Source of the DNA: Gillisia mitskevichiae
GTDB taxonomy: Bacteria > Bacteroidota > Bacteroidia > Flavobacteriales > Flavobacteriaceae
Length of the DNA stretch: 64,000 nt
Assembly (NCBI RefSeq): GCF_003634585.1
Contig: NZ_RBLG01000007.1
Location: 16,438-80,437 of the forward strand
Direction: 5' to 3'
In this document: positions 34,725 to 43,818 of the stretch, piece after piece
Position numbering within the stretch: the first letter of the stretch is position 1
Layout of the letters: the number at the start of each line of letters is the position of its first letter
Translations under genes and position numbers: made by a program
The notes under the pieces: generated by a model
The model's database searches: none
The model's input: only the letters and a program-made list of their open reading frames with translations
What the model was told of the DNA's origin: nothing

Positions 34725-35594
34725 TTATACCGCGATGAATGTTGTTATTTTGTTAATTACTTCAGGATCCCCTAATATCTTCCGATGCCCCAATCCTTTA
34801 GTGATATATAATTGACTATTCTCTAGGTTTTTGGAGATCTCGTAAGCAGAACTCACGTGTACATCTACATCATCTTCGTCATGTATAACTAGGCTTGGTA
34901 TTTTAACTTCTTCTGCAGAAATTGCACCCGAATAATTATCCATGTCTTCTCCGAATTTAGTATCGAAATAAGATTTCATCTTAATTGCAACCTTTTCATT
35001 TAGTTGCATATTTTGGGCAAAATCCTTGGTAATATGAGTGACACTGTTAGCAGTTCCAATAACAACTAACTTATTTACCTTAAGACCATCTTTTATAGCT
35101 TTTAGAATAGACATACCACCTAAAGAGTGTCCTATAGCAGCATGAAAGGGTCCATAAGTTTTTTCTAAATGATGTATTGATTCTATAAAAAATGGCATCA
35201 TACTTATTTTACCAGGTGCTTTTCCATGACCTGGCGCATCAAAACTCAGAATGCTAAATCCTTTTCTCACCAGCTCTTTTGCAATTATAGCCATTTGAGT
35301 ACCAGTACCACTCCAACCATGAATGAGTAATATTTTCTTTTGGGATTCCCCATAATGATATACTACAATTTCTCTGTTTATAGCGGGAACTGTAATTTTT
35401 TCCTGAATGGAATTTTGATCCATCTCCTTTTCTCTGGAAGGGGTTTTGTATTTAAAAGGAGTAAAAAAAAGTCTTGCAGCAAATCTACTCGCGATAAATG
35501 GGGAGATTGCAGTTAAAACTTTTCCAGTGACCATTATATATTTTGGAGCAAGTAGTACTTGTACTGGCTTCTTCTTTTCTATTGATTGGGACAT
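34725..35594 (-). CDS. Alpha/beta hydrolase
   Basis: Start at 35594 (MSQSIEKKKP) is preferred over a frame opening seven codons earlier. The 289-residue protein has the alpha/beta-hydrolase pattern: oxyanion motif LLIHGWSGTGTQM, FDAPGHGKAPG, nucleophile elbow IGHSLGGMS, acid in IHDEDDVDVHV and catalytic His in KGLGHRKIL. The substrate is unknown; an esterase or lipase-like role is likely. An N-terminal hydrophobic stretch (YIMVTGKVLTAISPFIA) may touch the membrane. It lies 25 bp upstream of the msrB pair on the same strand. Confidence 0.88.
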   Translation of the reverse strand: MSQSIEKKKPVQVLLAPKYIMVTGKVLTAISPFIASRFAARLFFTPFKYKTPSREKEMDQNSIQEKITVPAINREIVVYHYGESQKKILLIHGWSGTGTQMAIIAKELVRKGFSILSFDAPGHGKAPGKISMMPFFIESIHHLEKTYGPFHAAIGHSLGGMSILKAIKDGLKVNKLVVIGTANSVTHITKDFAQNMQLNEKVAIKMKSYFDTKFGEDMDNYSGAISAEEVKIPSLVIHDEDDVDVHVSSAYEISKNLENSQLYITKGLGHRKILGDPEVINKITTFIAV

Positions 35595-35771
35595 AAAATA
35601 AATTAGAAGCGCCAAGTTAAATAAATTCCTATGATGTTAGGATTAAAGAAATTATAAAAGATAATTTATAAATGGTATCATTTTTGAAAATCCATAACTG
35701 TTAAAGCAAGCATAAACATTCTAAACAGAAAGCGGTTGTTTTGTATTTTTATCAAACTAAAACCAAAAATC

Positions 35772-36593
35772 ATGAGAATTAAAAATTTATTTATAGCAGT
35801 TTTTGCTGTGTTTGTTATGGTTGGTTGTAAAACCAATCCTTTTACTGGAGAGAAAAATTTAAACTTTGTTTCTAACGATCAAATATTTCCAGCCGCATTT
35901 GCACAATACGATCAATTTTTAGCTGAAAATAAAGTTGTAACAGGCACTTCAGAAGCTAGAATGGTGAAAAATGTTGGTCAAAAAATAGTTACAGCATCAG
36001 AAAGATATTTGAATGCAAATGGTTATCAAGGATATTTGAAAGATTTCGCATGGGAATTTAATTTAGTAGATGATGAAGCTGTGAATGCTTGGGCAATGCC
36101 AGGAGGAAAGGTTGTAGCTTATACAGGTATTTTACCAGTAGCAAAAGATGAAACTGGACTAGCAGTAGTTATGGCGCATGAGGTTGCTCACGCATTAGCA
36201 GATCACGGTGCACAACGTATGAGTGCAGCACAATTACAACAATTAGGAGCAGTTGCAGGAACTGTGGCATTAAGTGGTAAAAGCGATCAGACTCAACAAA
36301 TCTTTGCTCAAGCTTACGGATTAGGTTCTCAATTAGGTGTAATGTTGCCTTTTAGTAGAAGTCATGAGACGGAAGCAGATAGAATAGGTTTAACATTAAT
36401 GGCTATTGCAGGATATAATCCAGATGAAGCTGCAGGTCTATGGAGAAGGATGGCAGAACAGAATGGGGGACAAGCACCACCTGAGTTTTTAAGTACTCAC
36501 CCATCTTCTACAACTAGAATTAATAATCTTACACAATGGGCTCCAGCAGCAAGAGCTGAAGCAGCAAAATATGGTGTAACTTCCTTTAAATAG
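35772..36593 (+). CDS. M48-family zinc metallopeptidase lipoprotein
   Basis: The start ATG at 35772 opens the lipoprotein signal MRIKNLFIAVFAVFVMVGC; 273 residues. The protease motif is complete: MAHEVAHALADHGAQR (HExxH) with the third ligand in SHETEADRIGLTLMAIAGY. It resembles the periplasmic BepA/LoiP (YcaL) group that degrades or assists outer-membrane proteins. A TATTTTTA box lies at about 35744-35751, a weak promoter match. It is monocistronic, ending in a strong terminator. Confidence 0.9.
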   Translation: MRIKNLFIAVFAVFVMVGCKTNPFTGEKNLNFVSNDQIFPAAFAQYDQFLAENKVVTGTSEARMVKNVGQKIVTASERYLNANGYQGYLKDFAWEFNLVDDEAVNAWAMPGGKVVAYTGILPVAKDETGLAVVMAHEVAHALADHGAQRMSAAQLQQLGAVAGTVALSGKSDQTQQIFAQAYGLGSQLGVMLPFSRSHETEADRIGLTLMAIAGYNPDEAAGLWRRMAEQNGGQAPPEFLSTHPSSTTRINNLTQWAPAARAEAAKYGVTSFK

Positions 36594-36614
36594 GATATTT
36601 ATTATAACTTTTTG

Positions 36615-36648
36615 AAAAGCCGTTCTTTTAGAACGGCTTTTTTTTTAT
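36615..36648 (+). terminator. Terminator after the M48 gene
   Basis: Seen: AAAGCCGTTC pairs with GAACGGCTTT (36631-36640) around TTTTA, then nine T. Only about 10 bp separate it from the next start codon. Confidence 0.93.
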
Positions 36649-36657
36649 TTTTAAAAA

Positions 36658-37992
36658 ATGAAATATCCCCCTAAAGGAAGCAAGAAATTATTAAATGCCT
36701 GGGCGTTTTATGATTGGGCCAATTCTGTTTACAGTTTGGTGATCGCTTCAGCAATCTTCCCGATTTTCTATGGAGCAATCACAATTGTAAAAGATAGCGA
36801 TGGCAACATTATAGATGATACTATTAATTTTATGGGGTATAATCTCAATAACGACTCGTTAATAAGCTACGTTACTGCTTTGGCGTTTTTGGTGGTTTCT
36901 ATTTTCAGTCCATTTTTATCTGGGATCTCAGATTACGTGGGGAATAAAAAATCCTTTTTAAAATTCTTTTGCTATTTGGGAGCGATTTCATGTATTGGCC
37001 TGTTTTGGTTTAGTTTAGATTTTCTATGGTTTGGGTTATTATGCTATTTCTTTGCACTAATAGGTTTCTGGTCTAGTTTGGTGTTTTATAATTCTTATTT
37101 GCCAGATATTGCTTTTCCAGAGCAGCAAGATAAAATTAGCGCCAAAGGTTTTTCATTAGGATATATTGGAAGTGTAATACTATTGATCATATGTTTGATA
37201 ATGATCATGAAATATGAGTGGTTTGGTTTTGAAGATGAAGGTTTACCAACTAGATTATCTTTTGTGTTAACCGGAATCTGGTGGATAGGATTTAGCCAAT
37301 ATACCTACAAGTATTTACCAAAAGGGAATAAGAAAGAGAAGCTTACTAGGAATGTACTTTTTAATGGATTTAAAGAAATAAATAAAATTTGGTTTGCCCT
37401 TAAATCTCAGGTTAGACTTAGTAGATATTTAATGGCTTTTTTCACCTATAGTATGGCTGTGCAAACTATTATGCTTATAGCCACTTATTTTGGAATTGAA
37501 GAATTAGATTGGGGAGAACAAGATGCAACCACCGGGTTAATTGTTAGTATCTTATTAATACAATTAGTTGCAGTGGTGGGAGCAACTTTAACTTCTAGAA
37601 TAGCCTTGAAAATCGGAAATATTAAAACCCTTATTTATTTAAATATCTTCTGGATTCTTATATGTATTTATGCCTATTTTATAATAACACCACAAGAGTT
37701 TTATGTAGCTGCGGCCGCTGTAGGTTTAGTAATGGGTGGAATTCAGGCTTTATCTCGTTCTACTTATTCTAAAATGATTCCTGAGAACACCGTAGATACA
37801 GCTAGTTATTTTAGTTTTTACGATGTATCGGAAAAGATCGGGATCGTGATTGGGATGTCTATGTATGGGATAGTAGCTCAAATAACAGGGAGTGTTCGTA
37901 ATGCTATTCTTTTTCTAATAGTTTTCTTTGTAGCGGGTGTATTCTTGTTGCTGAGAGTTCCTAAAAATAATGAACCTGTAAAAGTTGACTAA
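36658..37992 (+). CDS. MFS transporter, UMF1/Atg22-like family
   Basis: Inner-membrane transporter of 444 residues with about 12 hydrophobic segments. The opening LLNAWAFYDWANSVYSLVI is the signature of the UMF1/Atg22-like branch of the major facilitator superfamily; SPFLSGISDYVGNKKSFLKF is the loop 2-3 motif and GGIQALSRSTYSKMIP the second-half motif. The substrate is unknown; the yeast homologue exports amino acids from the vacuole. The gene starts right after a terminator, and its own last codons form half of the next terminator hairpin. Confidence 0.88.
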   Translation: MKYPPKGSKKLLNAWAFYDWANSVYSLVIASAIFPIFYGAITIVKDSDGNIIDDTINFMGYNLNNDSLISYVTALAFLVVSIFSPFLSGISDYVGNKKSFLKFFCYLGAISCIGLFWFSLDFLWFGLLCYFFALIGFWSSLVFYNSYLPDIAFPEQQDKISAKGFSLGYIGSVILLIICLIMIMKYEWFGFEDEGLPTRLSFVLTGIWWIGFSQYTYKYLPKGNKKEKLTRNVLFNGFKEINKIWFALKSQVRLSRYLMAFFTYSMAVQTIMLIATYFGIEELDWGEQDATTGLIVSILLIQLVAVVGATLTSRIALKIGNIKTLIYLNIFWILICIYAYFIITPQEFYVAAAAVGLVMGGIQALSRSTYSKMIPENTVDTASYFSFYDVSEKIGIVIGMSMYGIVAQITGSVRNAILFLIVFFVAGVFLLLRVPKNNEPVKVD

Positions 37993-38018
37993 CTCTTACA
38001 GGTTCATTATTTTTTTAA
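37966..38018 (+). terminator. Terminator overlapping the end of the UMF1 transporter gene
   Basis: Seen: AATAATGAACCTGTAA (37966-37981) and TTACAGGTTCATTATT (37996-38011) form a perfect 16-bp stem followed by seven T. The left arm is coding and the TAA (37990-37992) lies in the loop. Confidence 0.92.
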
Positions 38019-38076
38019 TATAACCTCGATGAAGATTTAAGGTCTTTGCCTTAGGTTTTTTGAAATATTCGGGAAA

Positions 38077-38808
38077 CTAGTGTTTCGAGATATCACCAGA
38101 ACCAGATGTTTTAAAATCTTGTTTTTCTGGGTTTCCTTTATATCCTATATCGCCCGAACCAGAAACACGAGCTTTCAAAGATTCTGATGCATATACTTGG
38201 ATATCTCCAGATCCCGAAACTGCCGCTTCTACATTTATTGCATTTAAATTGTATGCCATGAAATCTCCAGAACCGGTTACTTTACAGCTAAAGTCTTTTG
38301 CCTTTCCATTTAGTTTAATATCTCCAGAACCTGTAATAGAGCCCCATAATTGTTTTGCTTCCACATTAAGATTAATATCTCCAGACCCAGTAACTCCAAT
38401 TTTTAGCTCATTAGCCTTTAAGATCCCATTGTTAGAAACATCTCCCGAGCCGGTTACAGAAAGACTGCTAATTGTCTCTACAGGAACAGTCACTCGAATA
38501 GTCATGTTACGGGATGGGTTTAATGACACATCTTTTTCAACAGAAATTTTGAGCTTTCCATCCTTAACTTCTGTTAAAATATATTCCTGTAAATTACTTT
38601 CTGCATCTACTTTAAGTTTTCCCTCTGTGCCAGATATAATTTGAACATCCATAGAACCTATCAAGGCAATTTCATCGTAACGGGGAGTGCTACGGGTATC
38701 TGAAACCATATTTCCATTCCCATTTATTTTTTTACTCCCCCACCATTGTGCATTCATGTTGGTGGTGCCTATAAGTATTAGGAATAATAAGATAATTACT
38801 TTTTTCAT
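38077..38808 (-). CDS. Head GIN domain protein with a repeated TGSGD ladder (DUF2807)
   Basis: A 243-residue exported protein (signal MKKVIILLFLILIGTTNMNA). The C-terminal half repeats a TGSGDI-like turn seven times (VTGSGDVS, VTGSGDIN, ITGSGDIK, VTGSGDFM, VSGSGDIQ, VSGSGDIG, TSGSGDIS) about every 20 residues. This pattern predicts a right-handed beta-helix with stacked Gly-Ser-Gly-Asp turns, the mark of the putative auto-transporter adhesin, head GIN domain family. Function unknown. It is last in the sigma factor operon. Confidence 0.85.
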   Translation of the reverse strand: MKKVIILLFLILIGTTNMNAQWWGSKKINGNGNMVSDTRSTPRYDEIALIGSMDVQIISGTEGKLKVDAESNLQEYILTEVKDGKLKISVEKDVSLNPSRNMTIRVTVPVETISSLSVTGSGDVSNNGILKANELKIGVTGSGDINLNVEAKQLWGSITGSGDIKLNGKAKDFSCKVTGSGDFMAYNLNAINVEAAVSGSGDIQVYASESLKARVSGSGDIGYKGNPEKQDFKTSGSGDISKH

Positions 38809-38833
38809 GATCGTTTTGTTTTAGTTATTTAAA

Positions 38834-39940
38834 TTATTTCTTTTGAAATGTGACACTTGCGTAGTTGCTTCTTATAATAATGTTACTTGAATTATCAGAT
38901 TTAATATGATAACCGGAAAAACTTTTTTTGTATGATTCATCATTTTTCTTTTGAACATCTAATTCATCTATCCCATCAATACCTCCATAAGTTGATACGA
39001 TATCGAAATCGAAAGCCTGATCCATTGCATATCCAATTTTCACTCCTGCGTAATTAGATTTAATTTTAATATCTCCAGCTCCCTTCATGATCTTATTGAT
39101 TTCAAGACTTCCATAGTCTAAATTAAGATCTAGAGATTGATAAGCTTGCCCAATTTTAGTGCTAACATAATCTGCATTTCCATCAAGTTTTCTAACTTTA
39201 TCTACATTGAGACTTCCATAATCCCCATTGTATTTTAAATATTCTACTTTTCTTATTTTACTTTTAGAATAATCTGCATTGATATCTAGAGTCTTTGCAT
39301 CTTCTATTTCAAATTCAGAATAATCTGCATTGATAACTGCATTCTTAACTACTCTAATATGACTGTTTCTAGAGTAATCTATGCTAATTTGATTACTACT
39401 TCCCAGCAATTCACCAATATCAATACTTCCGTAATCACAATTTATTTGAGCGTTCCCGGTTAATTTATCTAGGTAGATATTTCCGTAGTCATTTATTAGG
39501 TGCACATTATTTGTTACAGGAGCTTTAATAACATAATTTATCTCCATATTCATATTGTTATTTTCTCCAAAGATCATATTCCACCATGATCTATTTTCTT
39601 CTTCAAAATAAGTTTTAGCACTTACTCCTACAGAAGATTGGTTAAATTTCACATAGATCTCTTCCAGCTTTTCTTTTACTTTCTGTTCATCATTTCCATT
39701 CACTTTTATTACTACTTCAATTTGTACCTTGTTTTTGCTCCAAGTAGTAACATCTATATTTCCATAACTATTGTCAATTTTTAGAAGTGCATCTGCAGCT
39801 ACATCATAGGATTTGGTGATCTTTTTCTCTTTTGTGTGTTTGCCAGAGATTTTATCTATAGCCGCATCATTTCCATTGAAAGTGGGAACTGCGGGATACA
39901 TCACTGCGAGGATAAATATGTTATATAATAGTGCTTTCAT
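38834..39940 (-). CDS. Secreted beta-solenoid protein with DYGSI-type repeats (DUF4097-like)
   Basis: A 368-residue protein with an N-terminal hydrophobic signal (MKALLYNIFILAVMYPAVP). From about residue 45 onward, turns of the form xDYGSI or xDYSK recur every 19-22 residues (NSYGNIDV, NDYGNIYL, CDYGSIDI, IDYSRNSH, ADYSEFEI, ADYSKSKI, GDYGSLNV, LDYGSLEI, SNYAGVKI, STYGGIDG), predicting a stacked beta-solenoid. It is probably on the cell surface or in the periplasm. Its gene overlaps the end of the anti-sigma gene by 20 bp, so the two are translationally coupled. Confidence 0.78.
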   Translation of the reverse strand: MKALLYNIFILAVMYPAVPTFNGNDAAIDKISGKHTKEKKITKSYDVAADALLKIDNSYGNIDVTTWSKNKVQIEVVIKVNGNDEQKVKEKLEEIYVKFNQSSVGVSAKTYFEEENRSWWNMIFGENNNMNMEINYVIKAPVTNNVHLINDYGNIYLDKLTGNAQINCDYGSIDIGELLGSSNQISIDYSRNSHIRVVKNAVINADYSEFEIEDAKTLDINADYSKSKIRKVEYLKYNGDYGSLNVDKVRKLDGNADYVSTKIGQAYQSLDLNLDYGSLEINKIMKGAGDIKIKSNYAGVKIGYAMDQAFDFDIVSTYGGIDGIDELDVQKKNDESYKKSFSGYHIKSDNSSNIIIRSNYASVTFQKK

Positions 39941-40487
39941 TTTTGTTGTTTTTTAATTCTTTAATTTCTTCAATTTGGGTTAAAACGGTATTTAATAGAT
40001 CTATACGTTGTTGCAGGTTGGATACCATCGCAAATATTACTCGCCTATCTTTACCACTATCAGAAAGGTCTACTCTAAGTTTTTTATACTCATTGTCCAA
40101 TCGTTCCAGTTGTACTAAGGCATCATCAATAATTATTTTTGTTTCTGGAGATTTAGAAGCCTTCACTTTATCCAGTTCTGCTCTAATAGCTTTTGCATAA
40201 AACTCCTGTGTTTCTTTCATCTCGGGAGAAACTGCTGCAAGATCTGCAGGTTTCGCAAGCAAATTGGTATTTAACAAACTACCAGCAATTAATATTATAA
40301 ATACAATACTTGCTGCAATAGCTATCCAAGATTGCCATAAAGTTCTAACATTACTTTCACCGCTTTTACCATTAAGGTTCCGGGACTCTTTTAATTTCTC
40401 GAAAAACCGATCTTCATGACCAATTTCTGGTTCTTCTAGATCGCAGTCTTCGTTTATAAAGAGTTTATATAATTCCTCATCTTTCAT
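39921..40487 (-). CDS. Probable membrane-bound anti-sigma factor
   Basis: A 188-residue single-pass protein. The N-terminal cytoplasmic part (about 1-50) is acidic, a membrane helix spans about 53-72 (WIAIAASIVFIILIAGSLL) and the C-terminal periplasmic part is helical and coiled (LVQLERLDNEYKKLRVDL, VSNLQQRIDLLNTVLTQIEE). There is no clear zinc-binding HxxxCxxC motif. Position decides the call: its start overlaps the end of the ECF sigma gene by 11 bp. In such pairs the membrane protein holds the sigma factor until a signal releases it. The signal is unknown. Confidence 0.75.
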   Translation of the reverse strand: MKDEELYKLFINEDCDLEEPEIGHEDRFFEKLKESRNLNGKSGESNVRTLWQSWIAIAASIVFIILIAGSLLNTNLLAKPADLAAVSPEMKETQEFYAKAIRAELDKVKASKSPETKIIIDDALVQLERLDNEYKKLRVDLSDSGKDRRVIFAMVSNLQQRIDLLNTVLTQIEEIKELKNNKNESTII

Positions 40488-41040
40488 TTTCTGATAATAT
40501 TTTTCTTAATTGTTCTTTTGCTCTAGAGATGGTCGTTCTACAATTAGCAGGGCTTAGTTTAAGGATGTCACATATTTCTTCATAATCATAGCCATCAATT
40601 AAATGAAGTGTAAGAATGACTCTGTAATTTTCTTTAAGGAAATCGAACTTTTTTAAAATATGCTGAATTTTACAGTTGTTTTCCTCTTCTTCAATTACCC
40701 CTATTTCGTCTCCCTCATATATTTCATTCTTAAATTCATCATTATAAGAAACCTGTGCATATTTTATTCTCTTGTTATATGCATTTATACTAAGGTTTAC
40801 TACAATTTTCTTGATCCAGGCACCAAATGTTGATTTACCTTCGAACGTATGGATCTTAGAAAATGCCTTAATAAATCCCTCTTGCATGATATCTTCTGCT
40901 TCCGCAGTATCCTTAACAATTCTCAGAGCGGTATTATACATCGCTTTATAATATTTTTTGTACACTTCTAATTGTGCTCGTTGCTCTTGCTTTTGGCAAC
41001 GTACAATCAAATCGTCTGTATAAGTAATGGTTGGTGTCAA
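40477..41040 (-). CDS. ECF-type RNA polymerase sigma factor
   Basis: Group 4 sigma-70 factor of 187 residues. Region 2 (about 20-90) contains YNTALRIVKDTAEAEDIMQE and GFIKAFSKIHTFEGKSTFGA, the core-binding and -10 recognition part; region 4 (about 130-182) holds YRVILTLHLIDGYDYEEICD and LSPANCRTTISRAKEQLRKI, a helix-turn-helix. There is no region 1 or 3. It opens the operon with its probable anti-sigma and two solenoid proteins. Many such operons autoregulate; TGTAACAATTT on the minus strand about 50 bp upstream is a possible own promoter element, a guess. Confidence 0.9.
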   Translation of the reverse strand: MTPTITYTDDLIVRCQKQEQRAQLEVYKKYYKAMYNTALRIVKDTAEAEDIMQEGFIKAFSKIHTFEGKSTFGAWIKKIVVNLSINAYNKRIKYAQVSYNDEFKNEIYEGDEIGVIEEEENNCKIQHILKKFDFLKENYRVILTLHLIDGYDYEEICDILKLSPANCRTTISRAKEQLRKILSENER

Positions 41041-41164
41041 GAAATATATATTAAGCTCTTACTATAAAGATACCTTAGTTTTTAAATTGTTACAGTTTCT
41101 GAAAAAAACTTTCATTTCTTTTAGGTGGCATAACAATTGAATTAACAGATTAAAATACTACCCG

Positions 41165-41242
41165 CTAAGTACAGAGGCAGTAGGATTAGACCTTTGCAGA
41201 AGATTGTACTTAGATATAAATAATAAACTGTAGTGACAGTTT
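41165..41242 (+). promoter_or_regulatory. Inverted repeats in the leader/promoter region of lon
   Basis: Seen: CTAAGTACA (41165-41173) and TGTACTTAG (41205-41213) are perfect 9-bp partners flanking GATTAGACCTTTGCAG, where GACCTTTG (41189-41196) is near a -7 box. AAACTGT (41225-41231) and ACAGTTT (41236-41242) form a second inverted repeat, and TGACAGTTTG recurs exactly 50 bp later inside lon (41284-41293). This is operator-like; no regulator can be named. Confidence 0.5.
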
Positions 41243-41257
41243 GACCTAAATAAAGAT

Positions 41258-43708
41258 ATGGCTAAATCTAAATTATTAAATATTGACAGTTTGTCATTTC
41301 AAGGAATCGATGAAGATGCAGAATTAATTCCTTTGATGACCCCAGAAGATGAAGAGGAGATAAATAAAGAAGAACTCCCAGAAATATTATCTATACTACC
41401 CCTTAGAAACACTGTTTTATTCCCAGGTGTTGTAATACCAATTACTGCAGGAAGGGATGCTTCTATAAAACTTATTAATGATGCAAATAGCGGTAATAAA
41501 GTAATAGGTGTTGTAGCGCAAAAGGATGAAGATGTAGAAAATCCAGGAGTGGACGACATTTATAAAACCGGTGTAGTTGCAAGAATTCTAAGGGTGCTTA
41601 AAATGCCCGATGGAAATACAACTGTTATCATCCAAGGAAAAAAGCGTTTTAAGATTAAAGAGATGATTTCTGAAAAACCTTATATGTCTGCTTCTGTAGA
41701 CGAAGTTCCAGAAGTTAGACCAGATCTTAAGAATGCTGAGTTTAGTGCAATTATAGAATCTATAAAAGATCTTGCGTTGCAGATCATTAAGGGAAGTCCT
41801 AATATTCCATCTGAAGCTTCCTTTGCTATAAAGAATATTGAAAGCCCTTCTTTCTTGATCAATTTTGTGTCTTCTAACATGAATTTGAGCGTAGAGGAAA
41901 AGCAAAAATTATTGAAGACCAATAATTTGAAGAATAGAGCGCTGGATACTTTGAAGTTCATGAATGTTGAGAACCAGAAATTGGAACTTAAAAATGTGAT
42001 TCAAAGTAAGGTACAAAGCGACATGAGTCAGCAGCAACGTGAATATTTCTTACATCAGCAAATGAAGACCATCCAAGAAGAGCTTGGTGGCGCTTCTAAT
42101 GAGGATGAGATGGAAGAAATGCGTGTTCGTGCTAAAAGTAAGAAATGGGACGAAAAAGTTGAAAAGCACTTTACTAAGGAATTAGCTAAAATGCAGCGAA
42201 TGAATCCTCAGGTTGCTGAGTATTCAATTCAGAGAAACTATTTAGATCTTTTTCTAGATCTTCCTTGGGATGAATTCAGTAAAGATAAATTCGATCTGAA
42301 ACGAGCTAAAAAGATCTTGGATAGAGATCACTATGGTTTAGATGATGTTAAAGAGAGAATTATTGAATATCTAGCGGTTTTGAAGCTTAGAAATGATATG
42401 AAATCTCCTATTCTTTGTCTTTATGGACCTCCAGGAGTTGGTAAAACTTCTTTAGGAAGATCTATTGCAGAAGCTTTAGGGAGGGAATATGTGCGTATTT
42501 CTTTAGGTGGATTAAGAGATGAAGCTGAGATAAGAGGTCATAGAAAGACCTATATTGGGGCGATGCCTGGAAGAATTATTCAGAGTTTGAAAAAAGCCGG
42601 AACTAGTAATCCTGTTTTCGTATTAGATGAAATAGATAAATTATCTAATGGTCATAATGGAGATCCATCTTCAGCATTATTAGAAGTTTTGGATCCAGAA
42701 CAAAATAGTGAGTTTCATGACAATTTCCTGGAAATGGGATTTGATCTTTCTAAGGTAATGTTCATTGCAACCGCAAATAGTTTGAGTACCGTTCAACCTG
42801 CACTTAGAGATAGAATGGAAATCATTAATGTTACAGGATATACTATAGAAGAAAAGGTTGAGATCGCTAAGCAGCATTTATTGCCTAAGCAACTTAAAGA
42901 ACACGGACTTACTAAGGAGCACATTAAAATTGGAAAAGCACAACTAGAGAAGATCGTTGAAGGTTATACTAGAGAATCTGGAGTTCGTGGTTTAGAAAAG
43001 CAAATTGCTAAGATGGTGCGTTATGCAGCCAAGAACATTGCAATGGAAGATGAGTATGTGGTGAAGATCACTAATGATGATGTTATTAAAATACTTGGAA
43101 GTCCTAGAATGGAGCGCGATAAGTACGAAAATAATGATGTAGCAGGGGTTGTAACTGGATTGGCTTGGACAAGTGTTGGAGGAGATATATTATTTATTGA
43201 ATCTATACTTTCTAAGGGAAAAGGGAATTTAAATATTACTGGAAACCTTGGGAAAGTAATGAAAGAATCTGCCACGATCGCTATGGAATACCTAAAGGCT
43301 AATGCTGAGATGTTAGATTTAGATCCTGAAGTGTTTGAGAAATATAATGTGCATATTCATGTGCCAGAAGGGGCTACTCCAAAAGATGGTCCTAGTGCGG
43401 GAATAACCATGCTAACATCATTGGTTTCCTTATTTACTCAGCGTAAGATCAAGAAGAGTCTTGCAATGACTGGTGAGATCACATTAAGAGGAAAAGTATT
43501 GCCAGTTGGAGGAATTAAGGAGAAAATCCTTGCTGCCAAGAGAGCAAGAATTAAGGAAATTATTCTTTGCGAAGAAAATAGAAGAGATATAGAGGAAATA
43601 AAGGCAGACTACGTGAAAGGTCTTACATTTCATTATGTGAAAGAGATGAAAGATGTTATTGAGCTTGCTCTTACCAAGGAAAAAGTAGAAAACCCTAAAG
43701 TATTATAA
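41258..43708 (+). CDS. lon: ATP-dependent protease Lon
   Basis: Hexameric AAA+ serine protease for damaged and regulatory proteins. The 816-residue protein is full length: N-terminal substrate domain ([20 protein letters not shown]), coiled linker, Walker [10 protein letters not shown] (about 390-398), Walker [12 protein letters not shown], and the C-terminal protease domain with the Ser-Lys dyad S713 (DGPSAGITM) and K756 (GGIKEKILA), spaced exactly as in the Escherichia coli enzyme. The acidic N-terminal leader (about 10-40) is longer than in E. coli. Inverted repeats upstream may be regulatory. Confidence 0.97.
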   Translation: MAKSKLLNIDSLSFQGIDEDAELIPLMTPEDEEEINKEELPEILSILPLRNTVLFPGVVIPITAGRDASIKLINDANSGNKVIGVVAQKDEDVENPGVDDIYKTGVVARILRVLKMPDGNTTVIIQGKKRFKIKEMISEKPYMSASVDEVPEVRPDLKNAEFSAIIESIKDLALQIIKGSPNIPSEASFAIKNIESPSFLINFVSSNMNLSVEEKQKLLKTNNLKNRALDTLKFMNVENQKLELKNVIQSKVQSDMSQQQREYFLHQQMKTIQEELGGASNEDEMEEMRVRAKSKKWDEKVEKHFTKELAKMQRMNPQVAEYSIQRNYLDLFLDLPWDEFSKDKFDLKRAKKILDRDHYGLDDVKERIIEYLAVLKLRNDMKSPILCLYGPPGVGKTSLGRSIAEALGREYVRISLGGLRDEAEIRGHRKTYIGAMPGRIIQSLKKAGTSNPVFVLDEIDKLSNGHNGDPSSALLEVLDPEQNSEFHDNFLEMGFDLSKVMFIATANSLSTVQPALRDRMEIINVTGYTIEEKVEIAKQHLLPKQLKEHGLTKEHIKIGKAQLEKIVEGYTRESGVRGLEKQIAKMVRYAAKNIAMEDEYVVKITNDDVIKILGSPRMERDKYENNDVAGVVTGLAWTSVGGDILFIESILSKGKGNLNITGNLGKVMKESATIAMEYLKANAEMLDLDPEVFEKYNVHIHVPEGATPKDGPSAGITMLTSLVSLFTQRKIKKSLAMTGEITLRGKVLPVGGIKEKILAAKRARIKEIILCEENRRDIEEIKADYVKGLTFHYVKEMKDVIELALTKEKVENPKVL

Positions 43709-43713
43709 GTTCC

Positions 43714-43746
43714 AAACCCTGAAGAAATTCAGGGTTTATCTTTTTT
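43714..43746 (+). terminator. Terminator after lon
   Basis: Seen: AAACCCTGAA (43714-43723) pairs with TTCAGGGTTT (43728-43737), followed by ATC and six T. Confidence 0.9.
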
Positions 43747-43818
43747 ACAATTTAATTTCTGCTTTATTTATCTTTGGAGTCGATAAGTAATAAGGAGTAA
43801 CCTTTTAAATCTCACACA

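Noticed and set aside
38249..38644. A 131-codon plus-strand frame inside the GIN-domain gene.
   Set aside because: It is the complement of the TGSGD repeats (SPEPVT on the other strand), a composition artefact.
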